From assembly GCF_018687555.1 (NCBI RefSeq), contig NZ_CP061296.1, positions 744,001 to 808,000 of the forward strand: a stretch of 64,000 nt of DNA, written 5' to 3'. Of this stretch, positions 18,010-26,562 are shown one piece after another. The DNA comes from Polynucleobacter sp. MWH-P3-07-1 (GTDB taxonomy: Bacteria > Pseudomonadota > Gammaproteobacteria > Burkholderiales > Burkholderiaceae). Position numbers and translations under genes: made by a program. The notes beneath the pieces were generated by a model. The model ran no database searches and was not told the DNA's origin. It saw nothing but the letters and a program-made list of their open reading frames with translations. Each line of letters starts with the position of its first letter. Positions within the stretch are counted from its first letter, which is position 1.

Positions 18010-18792
18010 ATGAGCAATCGTTCATTACTTGCTCTGATATTGTTTTCTTTACTGAGTTTTTCAGCGCTGGCTCAAACGAATACAACGGCAGGTTCCTGCA
18101 ATAAAACGGTTTACCTGACTTTTGATACCGGCAATATGTCAGTCGCAGAAACGGTTGCCGAGATTTTGAAGCGACACAATGTGAAGGCGACTTTCTTTTT
18201 GGCCAATGAGAAGACTTTTAGAGGCGATTACGCGCTCGGTGATTCTTGGAAGTCGTTTTGGCAGACGATGGTGCAAGAGGGCCATCACTTTGGCAGTCAC
18301 ACTTACGATCACGACTACTTTGTTAAAGACGGCCCCCGCAATGAGGTATTTATTAAGCCTCAATTTGGTCCTGAGGCCGGTAAGACCATGTTGATGAGTG
18401 AGGCCAGTTTTTGTAAAGATATCCGCGAGGTTAATCAGCGCTTTGTTGAATTGACTGGAGAGCCGATACAAAAAATCTGGCGTGCACCGGGTGGCAAGAC
18501 CTCGCCCCGTCTCATTAGTATGGGTAATTTATGTGGTTATCAGCATATTGCTTGGGCCCCTGCAGGCTTTTTAGGTGACGAGCTCAATTCGGATCGATAT
18601 CCGAATGCCATGCTTTTAGAAAAAGCGAGTCAGGGCATAAAGGATGGTGATATCACCATGGCCCATTTAGGCATCTGGTCCAGAAAAGACCCTTGGGCTC
18701 CTGCGGTTTTAGAGGCTCTGATTGTGAATCTTAAAAAGCGGGGCTTTTGTTTTGCAACCCTGCCCAAGACTGGCTCAAATCAGTCAAAATAG
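18010..18792 (+). CDS. exported polysaccharide deacetylase (NodB/CE4 family)
   Basis: A 260-residue secreted carbohydrate esterase. A signal peptide occupies about 1-21 (LLALILFSLLSFSALA). CE4 motifs are visible: TFDTG with the first aspartate (about 39-43), the metal-binding HTYDH (about 97-101) and RAPGGKTSP (about 158-166). The TFDTG form replaces the more usual TFDDG, so the second aspartate, which normally binds metal, is a threonine here; the catalytic base aspartate is kept. It probably removes acetyl groups from an envelope glycan. It starts 6 bases after the propeller gene. Confidence 0.85.
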   Translation: MSNRSLLALILFSLLSFSALAQTNTTAGSCNKTVYLTFDTGNMSVAETVAEILKRHNVKATFFLANEKTFRGDYALGDSWKSFWQTMVQEGHHFGSHTYDHDYFVKDGPRNEVFIKPQFGPEAGKTMLMSEASFCKDIREVNQRFVELTGEPIQKIWRAPGGKTSPRLISMGNLCGYQHIAWAPAGFLGDELNSDRYPNAMLLEKASQGIKDGDITMAHLGIWSRKDPWAPAVLEALIVNLKKRGFCFATLPKTGSNQSK

Positions 18793-18795
18793 GGC

Positions 18796-19779
18796 ATGGA
18801 TCTGAGTCTAACCCTCGCCGCTGTTGCTAATGCTATTTCTGCTGCCTATGCCGCTATTCAAGAGCGCATTTTTTCAGGCGTAGTTGAGCCTTTACTCTAT
18901 CAACTCGATCTGACCGGATGGTCTGAGGACTTCTTTGATGGCATTGATTGGTTCTTATTTGGCTGTATCCAGATCGCGATGATTGTCGTGCTACTACGAA
19001 CCTGGGAGCGCTTCAACCCTGCAGAGCCTCAGGAGAAATTTTCCAAAGCAAGCAAAGCCGATGTGGTTTATTCCTTATTTCACCGTCTTGGCATTTTCCA
19101 TGGCTTGTTCTTTATTGCTTTGTCGGGGTTCTTTTTCCAGCTGGATTCTGTATTGCATGATTTTCGCTTCGCTCGACTCAATGTCGAGGATTGGTGGCCT
19201 GGCGTGACATCGGTGCCCATCATCAGTTTCTGTATTTATTTGATCTTGCTGGATTTGGTGGAGTATCTATACCATCGAGCAACCCATGCATTTGATTGGT
19301 GGTGGCAATTACATGCCTTGCATCATAGCCAAACGGTGATGACTGCATGGTCTGATAATCGCAATCACATCTTGGATGATATTTTGCGAGCAGTTGTTTT
19401 CGCTTTCTTCGCACTCTCGTTTGGCGTGTCACCAGGCCAATTTATTTTTCTAGTCGTGATTAGCCAATTTATTCAAAGCTGGCAGCACGCGAATCTCAAT
19501 ATCGATTTAGGAATCGGTAAGTATTTATTGGTATCACCCCTTTTCCACCGCATGCATCACTCCGTAGGCTACGGACATGAGGCGCTTGGTAAGCCAGGGG
19601 TATTGGGTGGTTGCAACTTTGGTGTTTTGTTTCCCTGGTGGGACATGCTCTTTAAGACCGCCGTGTTTAGTAAAGCGGTTTACCCTACGGGTGTGCGAGA
19701 TCTTCAGCTTTCTCACAATATCCTGAGCCAGCAGTGGCAAACACTTCGCTCTTCTGCAAGAGCAATCTTTAAATCATGA
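18796..19779 (+). CDS. sterol desaturase / fatty acid hydroxylase family protein
   Basis: A 327-residue multi-pass membrane oxygenase-like protein. The di-iron histidine motifs of the superfamily are present: HRATH (about 156-160), HALHH (about 169-173) and HRMHH (about 250-254). Hydrophobic segments occur around 55-72, 95-115, 140-155 and 195-230. Family members hydroxylate or desaturate lipids such as sterols, carotenoids or alkylglycerols; the substrate here is unknown. It begins 3 bases after the deacetylase stop and overlaps the next gene by four bases (ATGA), so it is surely co-transcribed. Confidence 0.88.
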   Translation: MDLSLTLAAVANAISAAYAAIQERIFSGVVEPLLYQLDLTGWSEDFFDGIDWFLFGCIQIAMIVVLLRTWERFNPAEPQEKFSKASKADVVYSLFHRLGIFHGLFFIALSGFFFQLDSVLHDFRFARLNVEDWWPGVTSVPIISFCIYLILLDLVEYLYHRATHAFDWWWQLHALHHSQTVMTAWSDNRNHILDDILRAVVFAFFALSFGVSPGQFIFLVVISQFIQSWQHANLNIDLGIGKYLLVSPLFHRMHHSVGYGHEALGKPGVLGGCNFGVLFPWWDMLFKTAVFSKAVYPTGVRDLQLSHNILSQQWQTLRSSARAIFKS

Positions 19780-20636
19780 TTGCTGTCCAGCAGTTGGTCC
19801 GCGCATTTGGTTTAGCTTTGGTCGGCAGTATGCATCCCCGTATGTTGTGGTTGAGTTTGCGCCCCTTCCTCATCATTTCTGTTTTTTGGGGTTGCCTAAT
19901 CTGGCTCACTTGGACTCCTGCATTGGCAATACTCGGATCGTTTCTGACCAATTCTATTTTTACCAATTGGATACAAGATGGGTTGATTTGGGCTGGCTTT
20001 GATCATGCGCGCGCTTGGATCGCACCTTTCTTTTTTGTCATGTTGGCAATCCCTTTGATCGCCATTAGCCTCTTGGTTTTAATTGCTTTCTCAACGGTGC
20101 CCACCATTGTCAATAATTTATGCAGACATTCGCAATATAGTAGCCTGCAATGCAAGCAAGGTGGTAGCTTGATTGGCAGCTTGGCTTATACCTTTTGGTC
20201 TGCTTTCATTTGCTTGGCTCTAGTGATGCTGACCTTGCCAGTCTGGTGGATTCCGCCTCTATTTGCGATCTTGCCCCCTTTGTTATGGGGCTGGTTAACG
20301 ATGCGCCTAATGGCTTACGATGTGTTGGCTCGTCATGCGAGCAGCCAAGAGCGTGATACTTTGATTCAGCAATATCGCTGGTCTTTATTAGTCATGGGAA
20401 TCGCTTGCGGAGTGTTAGGGGCAGTGCCAACTTTCTTTTGGGCTAGCTCTGCCTTGGCTTTAGTCCTATTTCCCATTGTGAGTTTTATGGCTTTGTGGAT
20501 CTATTCTTTAATCTTTGTTTTTGCGGGTTTATGGTTTTCTCATTTCCTATTGGATGCACTTCAGACTTTAAGAGAAGATGAGCTCAATCAAGCCCTTGTT
20601 GTAGAGGCTCGTGTAATGGATAGTGGAGAGCAGTGA
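19776..20636 (+). CDS. EI24 domain (CysZ-like) membrane protein
   Basis: A 286-residue membrane protein with about six hydrophobic helices, fitting the EI24/CysZ-like family (pattern: helix at 25-45, a charged/polar loop, long paired helices at 80-105 and 140-175, then 205-260). CysZ proper is a sulfate permease; this group in Burkholderiales sits away from cys genes and its cargo is unknown. Translation is coupled to the sterol-desaturase-like gene through the ATGA overlap, and the next gene's ATG follows its stop by one base. Confidence 0.75.
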   Translation: MIAVQQLVRAFGLALVGSMHPRMLWLSLRPFLIISVFWGCLIWLTWTPALAILGSFLTNSIFTNWIQDGLIWAGFDHARAWIAPFFFVMLAIPLIAISLLVLIAFSTVPTIVNNLCRHSQYSSLQCKQGGSLIGSLAYTFWSAFICLALVMLTLPVWWIPPLFAILPPLLWGWLTMRLMAYDVLARHASSQERDTLIQQYRWSLLVMGIACGVLGAVPTFFWASSALALVLFPIVSFMALWIYSLIFVFAGLWFSHFLLDALQTLREDELNQALVVEARVMDSGEQ

Positions 20637-20637
20637 G

Positions 20638-21507
20638 ATGGCTGATGCTTTAAAAACAGTAGAGATTGATTTGCCAAGCGATGCAGCAAAGAGCTCAAGA
20701 CGGTTTGGCTTGATTGTGATTGGCGATGAAATTTTGTCAGGTAAGCGTCAAGACAAGCATATGAGCAAAATGATTGAGTTGCTTAGTGAGCGAGGTTTAA
20801 GCTTGTCATGGGCTCATTATCTGCCTGATGATCCTGCGCAAATTACCGCATGTCTCAAAGACACTTTTGTGAGTGGTGATGTGGTGTTTAGCACTGGTGG
20901 TATTGGGGCAACTCCCGATGACCATACTAGGCAGTGTGCAGCATTAGCACTAGGCACGAAAACGCAATTACACCCAAGCGCCCAAGAACTGATTGCGGGA
21001 CGCATTCAGGCGATGGCAGAAGGTGATCCCATCAAGGCCGATCTCAATACACCCGAGAACCAACATCGCTTCAAGATGGGCGAGTTCCCGATTGGTAGCG
21101 AGATCATCCCTAACCCCTACAACCAGATTCCGGGTTTTCGGATTAAAGAGCATTACTTTGTCCCGGGCTTTCCGGTGATGGCTGCCCCAATGATGGCTTG
21201 GTGTCTTGATCACTTTTACAAAGACTTATTTCATCAAGAGAATTGGTCCGAGCGAAGCTTCATAGTCCCTAAGGGGATTGAATCCACCTTGACCCCGCTG
21301 ATGGAGCGGATTGAGGGGGGTTTTCCTGGGGTAAAGGTCTTTAGCCTTCCCTCTGTAGGTGATCCTGCTAGAGGGGGTGTGTTTGCAGAGCGCCATATCG
21401 AACTAGGCATTAAAGGTAATGCCGATTTGCTTGAAAGTGCTTGGCTGGCCCTCAGAACTGGAACTGAATCTCTCGGTTATGAAATTCATGATCTCCATCC
21501 TGCATAA
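20638..21507 (+). CDS. CinA-like molybdopterin-binding-domain protein
   Basis: A 289-residue protein with a MoCF_biosynth/CinA N-terminal fold: LIVIGDEILSGKRQDKHMSKM (about 25-45) and the signature FSTGGIGATPDDHTRQ (about 85-100). The C-terminal PncC deamidase domain of full-length CinA is absent, so this is the stand-alone type often annotated as competence/damage-inducible protein A. In CinA this domain is an ADP-ribose pyrophosphatase; whether that holds here is an inference. ATG 20638 begins one base after the EI24 stop; an in-frame GTG at 20623 lies within the previous gene. Confidence 0.82.
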   Translation: MADALKTVEIDLPSDAAKSSRRFGLIVIGDEILSGKRQDKHMSKMIELLSERGLSLSWAHYLPDDPAQITACLKDTFVSGDVVFSTGGIGATPDDHTRQCAALALGTKTQLHPSAQELIAGRIQAMAEGDPIKADLNTPENQHRFKMGEFPIGSEIIPNPYNQIPGFRIKEHYFVPGFPVMAAPMMAWCLDHFYKDLFHQENWSERSFIVPKGIESTLTPLMERIEGGFPGVKVFSLPSVGDPARGGVFAERHIELGIKGNADLLESAWLALRTGTESLGYEIHDLHPA

Positions 21508-21508
21508 T

Positions 21509-21525
21509 TGCACTTATTTGGTGCA
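21509..21525. promoter_or_regulatory. NtrC-like binding box 1 upstream of glnA
   Basis: TGCACTTATTTGGTGCA matches the NtrC consensus TGCACY-N5-RGTGCA in every half-site position. It begins just after the stop of the preceding gene and lies about 160 bases before glnA. Confidence 0.65.
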
Positions 21526-21560
21526 TTTATAGGCCCTAGAGCCTGATAGAGATCCTTTTT

Positions 21561-21577
21561 AGCACTTAAATAGTGCA
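21561..21577. promoter_or_regulatory. NtrC-like binding box 2 upstream of glnA
   Basis: AGCACTTAAATAGTGCA is a second palindromic NtrC-type box with one mismatch in the left half (A for T). Its centre is 52 bases from box 1, about five helical turns, so both sites face the same side of the DNA as expected for cooperative binding. Confidence 0.6.
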
Positions 21578-21682
21578 ATAATGATGTTCACTAATCGCTT
21601 GCTTGAGTAAATTAGCTGCATCAAATGGGTGTTTTTGACCTACTTATTGAGATTCCGAAATTAGATAACACAGGAGAGTTGC

Positions 21683-23098
21683 ATGACCAAGACCGTCGCC
21701 GATGTAATGAAGTTAGTTAAAGAAAAAGAATGTACTTTTGTTGATTTCCGTTTTGTTGATACCAAGGGTAAAGAACAGCACGTATCAGTACCTATTTCTG
21801 CATTTAACGAAGACAAATTTGAAAGCGGTCATGCATTTGACGGTTCCTCCATCGCAGGTTGGAAGGGGATTGAAGCTTCTGACATGTTGTTGATGCCAGA
21901 TCCAACCGCTGCATACATCGACCCATTCTATGAAGAGTCCACTTTGGTTTTGACTTGCGACGTGATCGAGCCATCTGATGGCAAAGGTTATGACCGCGAT
22001 CCACGCTCCATTGCTAAACGCGCTGAAGCTTACTTAAAGAGCAGTGGTTTAGGTGATGCTGCTTACTTTGGTCCTGAGCCAGAGTTCTTTGTATTTGATG
22101 GCGTTCAGTGGAATGTCGATATGCAAGGCTGCTCAGTCAAGATCACTTCTGAAGAAGCGCCATGGTCATCTGGTTTAGAGATCGAAGGCGGTAATACTGG
22201 TCATCGTCCAGGTAAAAAGGGTGGCTACTTCCCTGTTGCTCCAGTTGATAGCTTCCAAGATATGCGTTCAGAGATGTGTTTGATTCTCGAATCTTTGGGT
22301 ATTCCAGTTGAAGTGCATCACCATGAAGTTGCTGGCCAAGGCCAAAACGAATTGGGCACCAAGTTCAGCACATTGGTACAACGCGCTGATTGGACCATCT
22401 GGCAAAAGTATGTTGTGCAAAACGTTGCTCATGCTTATGGCAAGACAGCAACGTTTATGCCAAAGCCAGTCGTTGGCGATAACGGTTCCGGTATGCACGT
22501 TCACCAATCCGTTTGGAAGAATGGTGAGAACTTGTTTGCTGGTAACGGCTACTCAGGTTTGTCTGAGTTTGCTCTGTACTACATCGGCGGCATCATCAAG
22601 CACGCTCGTGCTCTGAATGCGATCACCAACCCAGGCACCAACTCCTACAAGCGTTTGGTACCAGGCTTTGAGGCGCCAGTGAAGTTGGCTTACTCAGCTC
22701 GCAACCGTTCTGCTTCGATCCGTATTCCTTATGTTTCAAATCCTAAGGGTCGTCGTATTGAAACTCGCTTCCCAGACCCATTGGCTAACCCATACTTGGC
22801 GTTCTCCGCCTTGTTGATGGCCGGTTTGGATGGCGTACAGAATAAGATTCACCCAGGTGAAGCGGCTGACAAGAACTTGTATGACTTGCCACCAGAAGAA
22901 GATGCAAAGATCCCAACCGTCTGCCATAGCTTAGATCAAGCTTTGGAGTGCTTGGATAAGGATCGCGAATTCTTGACCCGTGGCGGTGTGTTTACCAATT
23001 CGATGTTGGATGCCTACATTGCATTGAAGATGGAAGAAGTCACACGTTTCCGTATGACTACGCATCCAGTCGAATTTGAAATGTATTACTCCCTGTAA
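21683..23098 (+). CDS. glnA: glutamine synthetase, type I
   Basis: A 471-residue dodecameric GSI joining ammonia to glutamate with ATP. Signatures: [12 protein letters not shown] (about 52-63), EPEFFVFDG (about 133-141), [10 protein letters not shown] (about 266-275), the ATP loop [10 protein letters not shown] and NRSASIRIP (about 330-352), and the adenylylation tyrosine in NLYDLPPEE (about 397-405), so GlnE control is likely. An AGGAGAG ribosome site (21672-21678) precedes ATG 21683. Two NtrC-type boxes lie upstream. It heads a glnA-ntrB-ntrC cluster with ntrB starting 14 bases after its stop. Confidence 0.98.
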   Translation: MTKTVADVMKLVKEKECTFVDFRFVDTKGKEQHVSVPISAFNEDKFESGHAFDGSSIAGWKGIEASDMLLMPDPTAAYIDPFYEESTLVLTCDVIEPSDGKGYDRDPRSIAKRAEAYLKSSGLGDAAYFGPEPEFFVFDGVQWNVDMQGCSVKITSEEAPWSSGLEIEGGNTGHRPGKKGGYFPVAPVDSFQDMRSEMCLILESLGIPVEVHHHEVAGQGQNELGTKFSTLVQRADWTIWQKYVVQNVAHAYGKTATFMPKPVVGDNGSGMHVHQSVWKNGENLFAGNGYSGLSEFALYYIGGIIKHARALNAITNPGTNSYKRLVPGFEAPVKLAYSARNRSASIRIPYVSNPKGRRIETRFPDPLANPYLAFSALLMAGLDGVQNKIHPGEAADKNLYDLPPEEDAKIPTVCHSLDQALECLDKDREFLTRGGVFTNSMLDAYIALKMEEVTRFRMTTHPVEFEMYYSL

Positions 23099-23112
23099 GA
23101 GAAGGAAAGAAC

Positions 23113-24246
23113 TTGAGCGCAGGTTTATTGCGCAATTCGTTCAAGGGAGCAGCTTCGGCTGCTCCTTTTTTTCCGACATTGCTCGATCAAATTCCCAATG
23201 CCATCGTGATTTTCGAGGCAGATAGTCAGCAGCTGGTATATGTCAATCCTGCTGCTGAGTCTGCTTTAGATCTTTCACGCAAATCGCTGGAAGGTCACAA
23301 CTTCCAAGATTTATTTGGCGATAACCTGCAACTCAAGGAAATGATTGATGAGGTCAAGAGTGGCCAAGTGACTGCTCAACGTCAGGAACTTTTGCTCCAT
23401 TCTTTACCAGGCAGCATTCATCAAGAGACGATACCGGCGCATGTCGTTATCGCTCTGATGGATGACTCTGAATTCATGTTGATGGAGTGGTTTCCAATTG
23501 ATCAACAGTTGCGAACCGAGAGAGATGAGCGGGTAACGCAACAGGTGGAAGCGAATAAAGAACTCATGCGCAACTTGGCTCATGAAATTAAAAATCCGCT
23601 GGGCGGCATTCGAGGGGCTGCTCAGCTTTTGGAGTTCGAGCTGCCTGAAAAAGGCTTGCGTGAATACACCCAAGTCATTATTAAAGAGTCAGATCGCTTG
23701 CAGACCTTAGTTGATCGCCTCTTAGCACCGCATCGAAAAGCACATGTCATGGAGTATTTCAATGTTCATGAGGCTTTAGAGCGTGTGCGTAGCCTAGTGT
23801 TGGCGGAGTTTCCTAAGGGCTTGAAGATCGTGCGCAATTACGATACCAGTCTGCCAGATCTTCTGGGCGACCGTGAGCAGTTGATTCAGGCTGTACTCAA
23901 TATTACTCACAATGCGGCTCAAGCACTCAGCGATGAAATTGAGGCGGGGGTTGCGCAAATCGAATTACGCACTCGAGTGGCCCGTTCGGTAACGATTGCT
24001 AAACAGCGTTACAAACTGGCTATGGACCTGGATGTGATTGATAACGGTCCTGGGATACCGGCTGATATTCGGGAGCGAATTTTTTTCCCACTCGTTTCTG
24101 GGCGAGAGGGTGGCAGTGGCCTAGGACTCACGCTTGCACAAACCTTTGTTCAGCAGCACCAAGGCTCAATTGCTTGTGAGAGTAAGCCAGGCTACACCCA
24201 TTTTCATATTCAAATACCGTATCGCAGGCAGGAGAAATCAGAATGA
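23113..24246 (+). CDS. ntrB: nitrogen regulation sensor kinase NtrB (NR-II)
   Basis: A 377-residue soluble histidine kinase. A PAS domain (about 24-125), a HisKA dimerisation helix with the phosphorylated histidine in RNLAHEIKNPLGGIRG (about 155-170), and an ATPase domain with NITHNAAQAL, DNGPGIP and GGSGLGLTLAQ are in order. It phosphorylates or dephosphorylates NtrC under PII control. TTG 23113 has a good AAGGAA ribosome site (23102-23107); an in-frame TTG at 23179 lacks one. Remarkably, codons 12-20 contain a perfect terminator hairpin (23146-23172), so transcription from glnA into this gene may be attenuated. Confidence 0.95.
   Translation: MSAGLLRNSFKGAASAAPFFPTLLDQIPNAIVIFEADSQQLVYVNPAAESALDLSRKSLEGHNFQDLFGDNLQLKEMIDEVKSGQVTAQRQELLLHSLPGSIHQETIPAHVVIALMDDSEFMLMEWFPIDQQLRTERDERVTQQVEANKELMRNLAHEIKNPLGGIRGAAQLLEFELPEKGLREYTQVIIKESDRLQTLVDRLLAPHRKAHVMEYFNVHEALERVRSLVLAEFPKGLKIVRNYDTSLPDLLGDREQLIQAVLNITHNAAQALSDEIEAGVAQIELRTRVARSVTIAKQRYKLAMDLDVIDNGPGIPADIRERIFFPLVSGREGGSGLGLTLAQTFVQQHQGSIACESKPGYTHFHIQIPYRRQEKSE
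23146..23172 (+). terminator. intrinsic terminator inside the first codons of ntrB
   Basis: GGAGCAGC and GCTGCTCC form eight perfect G/C-rich pairs closed by a TTCG tetraloop and followed by seven T. It is 48 bases after the glnA stop and 33 bases inside the ntrB frame (residues GAASAAPFF). It would end most glnA transcripts unless ribosomes translating ntrB cover it. Confidence 0.8.
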
Positions 24247-25694
24247 AACCAATTTGGATCGTCGATGATGATCAATCTATTCGTTGGGTTCTTGAAAAAG
24301 CCCTAACGCGAGAAGATATACCTCACCGCAGCTTTACGAATCCCAATGATGTCCTGAATGCACTTGAGAAGGATACGCCCAGTGTCTTGATTTCAGATAT
24401 TCGGATGCCGCGAGGGAACGGCTTAGATCTTCTCCAGCATGTGAAGGTGAGTCATCCTCATTTACCTGTCATTATCATGACCGCCTACTCGGACTTAGAC
24501 TCTGCAGTCTCCGCATTTCAGAGTGGCGCCTTTGAATACCTCACTAAACCCTTTGATTTGGATAAAGCGCTTGAGCTGATTCGACGCGCTATTGAGCAGG
24601 GTGATCGCGTACAGTCTGGTAGCAAGGTTGCAGATGATTGGAAGCTTGATCAATCTGAAATCATTGGTCAGGCACCAGCAATGCAAGAGGTATTTAGAGC
24701 CATCGGCAGATTGGCACAGTCCCACGCTACTGTATTAATCATGGGTGAATCTGGCACCGGTAAAGAGCTACTAGCCCAGGCCCTGCACAAGCATAGCCCT
24801 AGAGCCAAAGGCGCTTTTATCACCTTCAGTAGTACGTCAGTACCTAAAGAATTGCTTGAATCAGAATTATTTGGTCATGAAAGAGGGGCCTTTCCAGGTG
24901 CTCAGACTCTAAAACGCGGTCGGTTTGAGCTAGCAGAGGGCGGCACCTTATTCTTAGATGAAATTGGCGACCTCCCTGCTGATTTGCAAACCCGTTTGCT
25001 CAGGGCGCTTACTGATGGCCATTTCTATCGCACTGGTGGGCAAGATCCGATTAAAGCAAATGTGCGCATCATTGCCTCGACTCACCAGAATCTCGAGGCA
25101 AGAGTGTTAGCTGGACTTTTCCGCGAAGATCTTTTACATCGCTTGAATATTATCCGTTTGCGTATGCCACCCCTGAGAGAACGCACTGAGGATATTCCGT
25201 TGTTAGCGCGGCACTTTATGCAAGCTTGTGCAAAGTCACTTGGCGTTGAAGCTAAAAAGTTATCGGATGAAGCCCTACAGCACATGACGAATATGTCTTT
25301 CTCGGGCAATGTGCGTCAATTAGAAAACCTCTGTCATTGGCTTACCGTCATGACACCCGCCAGCATAATTGGAGTGGGGGATCTTCCCAGCGATTTATTC
25401 ACGGCTACTAATGAACCTACCGTGATTGTGCAAGGCGAGTCTACATCACTTGCACCTGTGGTCAATCGTTCCAATACCAGTGATTGGGAAAATGGCCTGA
25501 GTCGCCTCGCTGTCAAGATGCTGCAGGATGGTGATCAGTCGGTATTTGATGCCTTGACCTCACGCTTTGAGAGGGCCGTTCTCCAAGCGGCACTTGAAGT
25601 AACCCGTGGTCGTCGGGTTGAAGCAGCACAGCGTTTAGGTATCGGTCGTAATACCATTACCCGTAAGTTGCAGGAATTGGGTATCGATGACTAG
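24243..25694 (+). CDS. ntrC: nitrogen regulation response regulator NtrC with altered GAFTGA motif
   Basis: A 483-residue regulator. The receiver domain (about 1-120) has acidic pocket DDD and phospho-aspartate D in LISDIRMP (about 54); the AAA+ domain (about 140-375) has GESGTGKE (168-175), [13 protein letters not shown] and [10 protein letters not shown]; a Fis-type helix-turn-helix closes the protein ([24 protein letters not shown]). The loop that touches sigma54 reads GAFPGA (215-220) instead of GAFTGA: the key threonine is a proline (codon CCA at 24894-24896). This is a possible loss of sigma54 activation, so it may act with sigma70. Overlaps ntrB by four bases and xthA by eight. Confidence 0.95.
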   Translation: MKPIWIVDDDQSIRWVLEKALTREDIPHRSFTNPNDVLNALEKDTPSVLISDIRMPRGNGLDLLQHVKVSHPHLPVIIMTAYSDLDSAVSAFQSGAFEYLTKPFDLDKALELIRRAIEQGDRVQSGSKVADDWKLDQSEIIGQAPAMQEVFRAIGRLAQSHATVLIMGESGTGKELLAQALHKHSPRAKGAFITFSSTSVPKELLESELFGHERGAFPGAQTLKRGRFELAEGGTLFLDEIGDLPADLQTRLLRALTDGHFYRTGGQDPIKANVRIIASTHQNLEARVLAGLFREDLLHRLNIIRLRMPPLRERTEDIPLLARHFMQACAKSLGVEAKKLSDEALQHMTNMSFSGNVRQLENLCHWLTVMTPASIIGVGDLPSDLFTATNEPTVIVQGESTSLAPVVNRSNTSDWENGLSRLAVKMLQDGDQSVFDALTSRFERAVLQAALEVTRGRRVEAAQRLGIGRNTITRKLQELGIDD

Positions 25695-26532
25695 CTCTGT
25701 GCGCATCGCTGCTTGGAATGTCAATTCATTAACGGTGCGCTTACCGCAGGTGATACGTTGGTTGCAAGATCAAGAAAAGGCAAATGCCCCGATTGATGCA
25801 CTCTGCTTACAAGAGCTCAAGCTTACGGATGAAAAATATCCCCATCGTGCGCTTGAAGATGCGGGCTATCTTAGTTTGGCAGCTGGGCAAAAGACCTATA
25901 ACGGAGTTGCTATCCTTTTGCGTAAAGCAGCGCTAGCTCCTATTGCTAGTGATATCGATACGGCATTCTTAAAACCGATTCGCAATATTCCAGGTCATGT
26001 GGATGAGCAACAACGCATTCTGGCAGCAACCGTCTGCTTCAAAGGGATGCAGCCCATTCGGATGATCTCAGCATATTTTCCGAATGGTCAGGCGCCGGAT
26101 AGTGAAAAATTTATTTATAAACTCAGCTGGCTGGAAGCACTACAGCAATGGCTAAAAGCAGAACTTGCTCAAAGTGAGCGCTTGGCTTTATTGGGCGACT
26201 TCAATATCGCTCCAACTGATGACGATGTCCATGATCCCAAAGCATGGGAAGGGCAGAACTTGGTTTCACCAGCAGAGCGGGGCGCTTTTCAATCTTTACT
26301 TAACTTAGGCTTGGTAGATTCATTTCGACTGTTTGCGCAAGCACCGAAGACCTATAGCTGGTGGGACTACCGCATGATGGGTTTCAGAAGAAATGCCGGC
26401 ATGCGGATCGATCATATTTTGCTCAGCAAAGCCCTAGAGCAAAAATGCAGTGCTAGTAAGGTCGATAAACAACCCCGCGCATGGGAGCAACCCTCAGATC
26501 ATGCTCCAGTCATTGCAGAAATTCAGGCTTAG
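25687..26532 (+). CDS. xthA: exodeoxyribonuclease III
   Basis: A 281-residue AP endonuclease/3'-exonuclease of base excision repair. Family residues seen are AWNVNSLTVRLP (about 8-19), CLQELKL with the metal-binding glutamate (about 40-46), GDFNIAPTDDDVHDP (about 178-192) and the C-terminal catalytic SDHAPV (about 272-277). It overlaps the end of ntrC by eight bases, so it is probably read from the same message. It converges with prlC, both stops lying in one inverted repeat. Confidence 0.95.
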   Translation: MTSSVRIAAWNVNSLTVRLPQVIRWLQDQEKANAPIDALCLQELKLTDEKYPHRALEDAGYLSLAAGQKTYNGVAILLRKAALAPIASDIDTAFLKPIRNIPGHVDEQQRILAATVCFKGMQPIRMISAYFPNGQAPDSEKFIYKLSWLEALQQWLKAELAQSERLALLGDFNIAPTDDDVHDPKAWEGQNLVSPAERGAFQSLLNLGLVDSFRLFAQAPKTYSWWDYRMMGFRRNAGMRIDHILLSKALEQKCSASKVDKQPRAWEQPSDHAPVIAEIQA

Positions 26533-26562
26533 TTAAAACCGCTCAGAGTTTTAAGCTAAGCC
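26526..26562. terminator. inverted repeat shared by the xthA and prlC ends
   Basis: GGCTTAGTTAAAAC (26526-26539) pairs with GTTTTAAGCTAAGCC (26548-26562), fourteen pairs with one bulged base and an eight-base loop. Both stop codons lie within it. There is no T-run after it, so it is more likely an mRNA-end-stabilising or convergent-transcription hairpin than a classical terminator. Confidence 0.5.

Noticed and set aside
26551..26562. Classical rho-independent terminator for prlC
   Set aside because: The hairpin is real, but no T-run follows on either strand.
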